64,000 bases of DNA from CAVRQM01 sp963756975 (lineage in GTDB: Bacteria; Pseudomonadota; Alphaproteobacteria; Acetobacterales; Acetobacteraceae): contig CAVWPS010000002.1 in the NCBI GenBank assembly GCA_963756975.1, forward strand, positions 2,046,001-2,110,000. Reading direction: 5' to 3'. Below the pieces are notes generated by a model that worked only from the letters and a program-made list of their open reading frames with translations, ran no database searches and was not told the DNA's origin. A program made the position numbers and the translations under genes. Below, in pieces: positions 62,879-64,000 of the stretch (within the stretch, counting starts at the first letter, position 1; each line of letters opens with the position of its first letter).

Positions 62879-62908
62879 GGCGGCCCCGGATAGGCGTCCG
62901 GGGCCGCC
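62879..62908. terminator. GC-rich hairpin downstream of the fasciclin gene
   Basis: GGCGGCCCCGGA pairs perfectly with TCCGGGGCCGCC across a six-base loop, between the fasciclin stop (62934) and the adaptor start (62783) on the minus strand. It lacks a T-run in that direction, so attenuation or termination is uncertain. Confidence 0.5.
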
Positions 62909-62933
62909 TTCGTCGCGTCAGGCCAGGCTAATC

Positions 62934-63497
62934 TCAGTTCGGCAGCAGAACCTTGTCGACGACGTGGATCACGCCGTTGCTCTGGATCACGTTGGCGATC
63001 GTGACGGTGGAGACGTCACCCTTCGCGTCGGTGATGAAGATCTTCTTGCCCTTGCTGGTGGCGGTCAGGGTGTCGCCCTCGACCGTCGTCAGCATGGCCT
63101 TGCCGTGGCCGGCCTTGATCGCCTTCATCAGGTCGGCCGCCGTCATCTTGCCCGAGACGACATGGTAGGTGAGGATCTTGGTCAGCGTCGGCTTGTTCTC
63201 GGGCTTCAGCAGCGTGTCGACCGTGCCGGCCGGCAGGGCCGCGAACGCCTCGTTGGTCGGCGCGAACACGGTGAACGGCCCCGGGCCGCTCAGCGTGTCG
63301 ACCAGGCCGGCCGCCTTGACGGCGGCGACCAGGGTCGTGTGGTCCTTGGAGTTGACGGCGTTCTCGATGATGTTCTTCGACGGCAGCATCGGCGCGCCGC
63401 CGACCATGACCTGCGCGTGCGCGGCGGGGATCATGGCGCTGAGCGAGCCGAGTCCGAGTGCCAGACCGAACAGGCCGGCGCGGAGAGTGGTCTTCAT
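62934..63497 (-). CDS. Fasciclin (FAS1) domain secreted protein
   Basis: A 187-residue exported protein with a signal peptide (LFGLALGLGSLSAMIPAAHA) and one fasciclin domain: TLVAAVKAAGLVDTLSGPGP, FTVFAPTNEAFAALPAGTVD, ILTYHVVSGKMTAADLM and VIQSNGVIHVVDKVLLPN are the FAS1 H1 and H2 consensus blocks. FAS1 domains mediate adhesion and matrix binding. ATG at 63495-63497 is the start. It stands alone, divergent from the aldolase gene at 63696. Confidence 0.93.
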   Translation of the reverse strand: MKTTLRAGLFGLALGLGSLSAMIPAAHAQVMVGGAPMLPSKNIIENAVNSKDHTTLVAAVKAAGLVDTLSGPGPFTVFAPTNEAFAALPAGTVDTLLKPENKPTLTKILTYHVVSGKMTAADLMKAIKAGHGKAMLTTVEGDTLTATSKGKKIFITDAKGDVSTVTIANVIQSNGVIHVVDKVLLPN

Positions 63498-63638
63498 GTG
63501 TCGTGTTTCCCTGAGTGTCGTGTCGTGTTGGCGCATCCGGGATGACCCCGGCCGGCGGCACGATGTATCACCGACACCGTTACCGCTCCCATACGGCTCC
63601 GGATGCGCTCCGTGCCGCTCACGGAAGTGTCATCACGC

Positions 63639-63651
63639 AAACGGTCCGTTT
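63639..63651. promoter_or_regulatory. Palindrome, possible operator
   Basis: AAACGG-T-CCGTTT is a perfect 6+1+6 palindrome 45-57 bases ahead of the aldolase start, in the 198-base divergent gap. It could be a repressor site controlling either gene. Only its symmetry and position support this. Confidence 0.35.
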
Positions 63652-63695
63652 GACCGGCTTCCGGACCAGCCGTAGCGTCGCCTGGGAGAATTAGC

Positions 63696-64000
63696 ATGAC
63701 AAACAGGTTACGGGCACTCTGGTCCGAGCGCCGGCCGGCGATCAACGGGTGGCTCGCCATCCCGTCCGGCTTTTCCGCCGAGTGCATGGCCCAATGCGGC
63801 TGGGACACGGTGACGGTCGATCTGCAGCACGGCGTGCAGGATTACATGAGCATGGTCGCCTGCTTCCAGGCGATGGGCGCGCACCCGGTGACGCCGATGG
63901 TGCGGGTGCCGTGGAACGAGCCGGGGATCATCGGCAAGGTGCTGGACGGTGGTGCGATGGCCGTGATCTGCCCGATGGTGAACTCCGCCGCCGAGGCGCG
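63696..64000 (+). CDS. HpcH/HpaI aldolase family protein (partial, 3' end outside window)
   Basis: The first 101 residues of a class II pyruvate-dependent aldolase of the HpcH/HpaI family, cutting a 4-hydroxy-2-oxo acid in aromatic or sugar-acid degradation. INGWLAIPSGFSAECMAQCG, WDTVTVDLQHGVQDYMSM and PVTPMVRVPWNEPGIIGKVL are the typical family blocks, with the metal and catalytic residues beyond the window edge. The ATG at 63696 follows GGGAGA. A 4-hydroxy-2-oxoheptanedioate aldolase or 2-keto-3-deoxy-rhamnonate aldolase are both possible. Confidence 0.9.
   Translation, partial: MTNRLRALWSERRPAINGWLAIPSGFSAECMAQCGWDTVTVDLQHGVQDYMSMVACFQAMGAHPVTPMVRVPWNEPGIIGKVLDGGAMAVICPMVNSAAEA

Overview
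The window is about 70% GC by eye, densely coded, and looks like the chromosome of an alphaproteobacterium, most likely Rhodospirillales/Acetobacteraceae. The evidence is the purC-purS-purQ-purL order, an NDUFA12 homologue beside a single-domain MlaD and a DUF2155 protein, a ClpS-ClpA pair, a phasin, a SPOR-tailed D-Ala-D-Ala carboxypeptidase and frequent GTG/TTG starts with ATGA overlaps. No rRNA, tRNA, CRISPR array, insertion sequence or prophage was found, and no gene-free stretch exceeds 300 bases.

Layout. 1-6672 (minus): NDUFA12, mlaD, a 73-residue protein, DUF2155, trehalose phosphatase, then the purine genes purC, purS, purQ and purL, with a VapBC toxin-antitoxin pair between purC and purS. 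6892-9797 (plus): an orphan ribonucleotide-reductase-type TSCPD protein, RidA and a FemAB-like acyltransferase. 9829-16164 (plus): seven translationally coupled genes (EamA transporter, glycosyltransferase, sugar nucleotidyltransferase, methyltransferase, glycosidase-like protein, GT4, BioF2-like acetyltransferase) that look like a glycan assembly cassette. 16133-25703: NhaA, a GT9-like protein, a histidine phosphatase, a methyltransferase, inositol-phosphate synthase, MFS, an EEP-type protein, Ohr, SDR, PPK2 and TerC. 25710-29205 (minus): ClpA, ClpS and a phasin. 29473-39712: carboxypeptidase, Map, RadC, a low-GC methyltransferase, MATE, OmpA lipoprotein, RecQ, N-formylglutamate amidohydrolase, and a GT61.

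39775-50105: a dipeptide-type ABC importer (Tat-exported binding protein, two permeases, fused double ATPase) next to a PuuE-like deacetylase/allantoinase, a DUF861 cupin, an SDR, an AllC/N-carbamoyl-amino-acid-hydrolase-like M20 enzyme and an epimerase. Together these suggest uptake and breakdown of an amide- or ureide-like nitrogen compound. 50167-58371: zinc alcohol dehydrogenase, stress-type proteins, Psd-PssA-HdeD (phospholipid synthesis), envelope proteins, and a degenerate ABC ATPase paired with a binding protein but no permease. 58376-64000: an RND pump with its adaptor, a fasciclin protein and the start of an HpcH/HpaI aldolase.

Data quality. At least nine single-base frame disruptions fall in eight otherwise intact genes (purS, vapB, the GT9-like gene, ino1, radC, the N-formylglutamate amidohydrolase twice, a secreted hypothetical and the GT61). 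Homology resumes fully after each one, so residual assembly indels are the simplest explanation. Three of the five +1 shifts can be placed at a CTT leucine codon. These genes are typed 'pseudogene' only to flag the broken frame.
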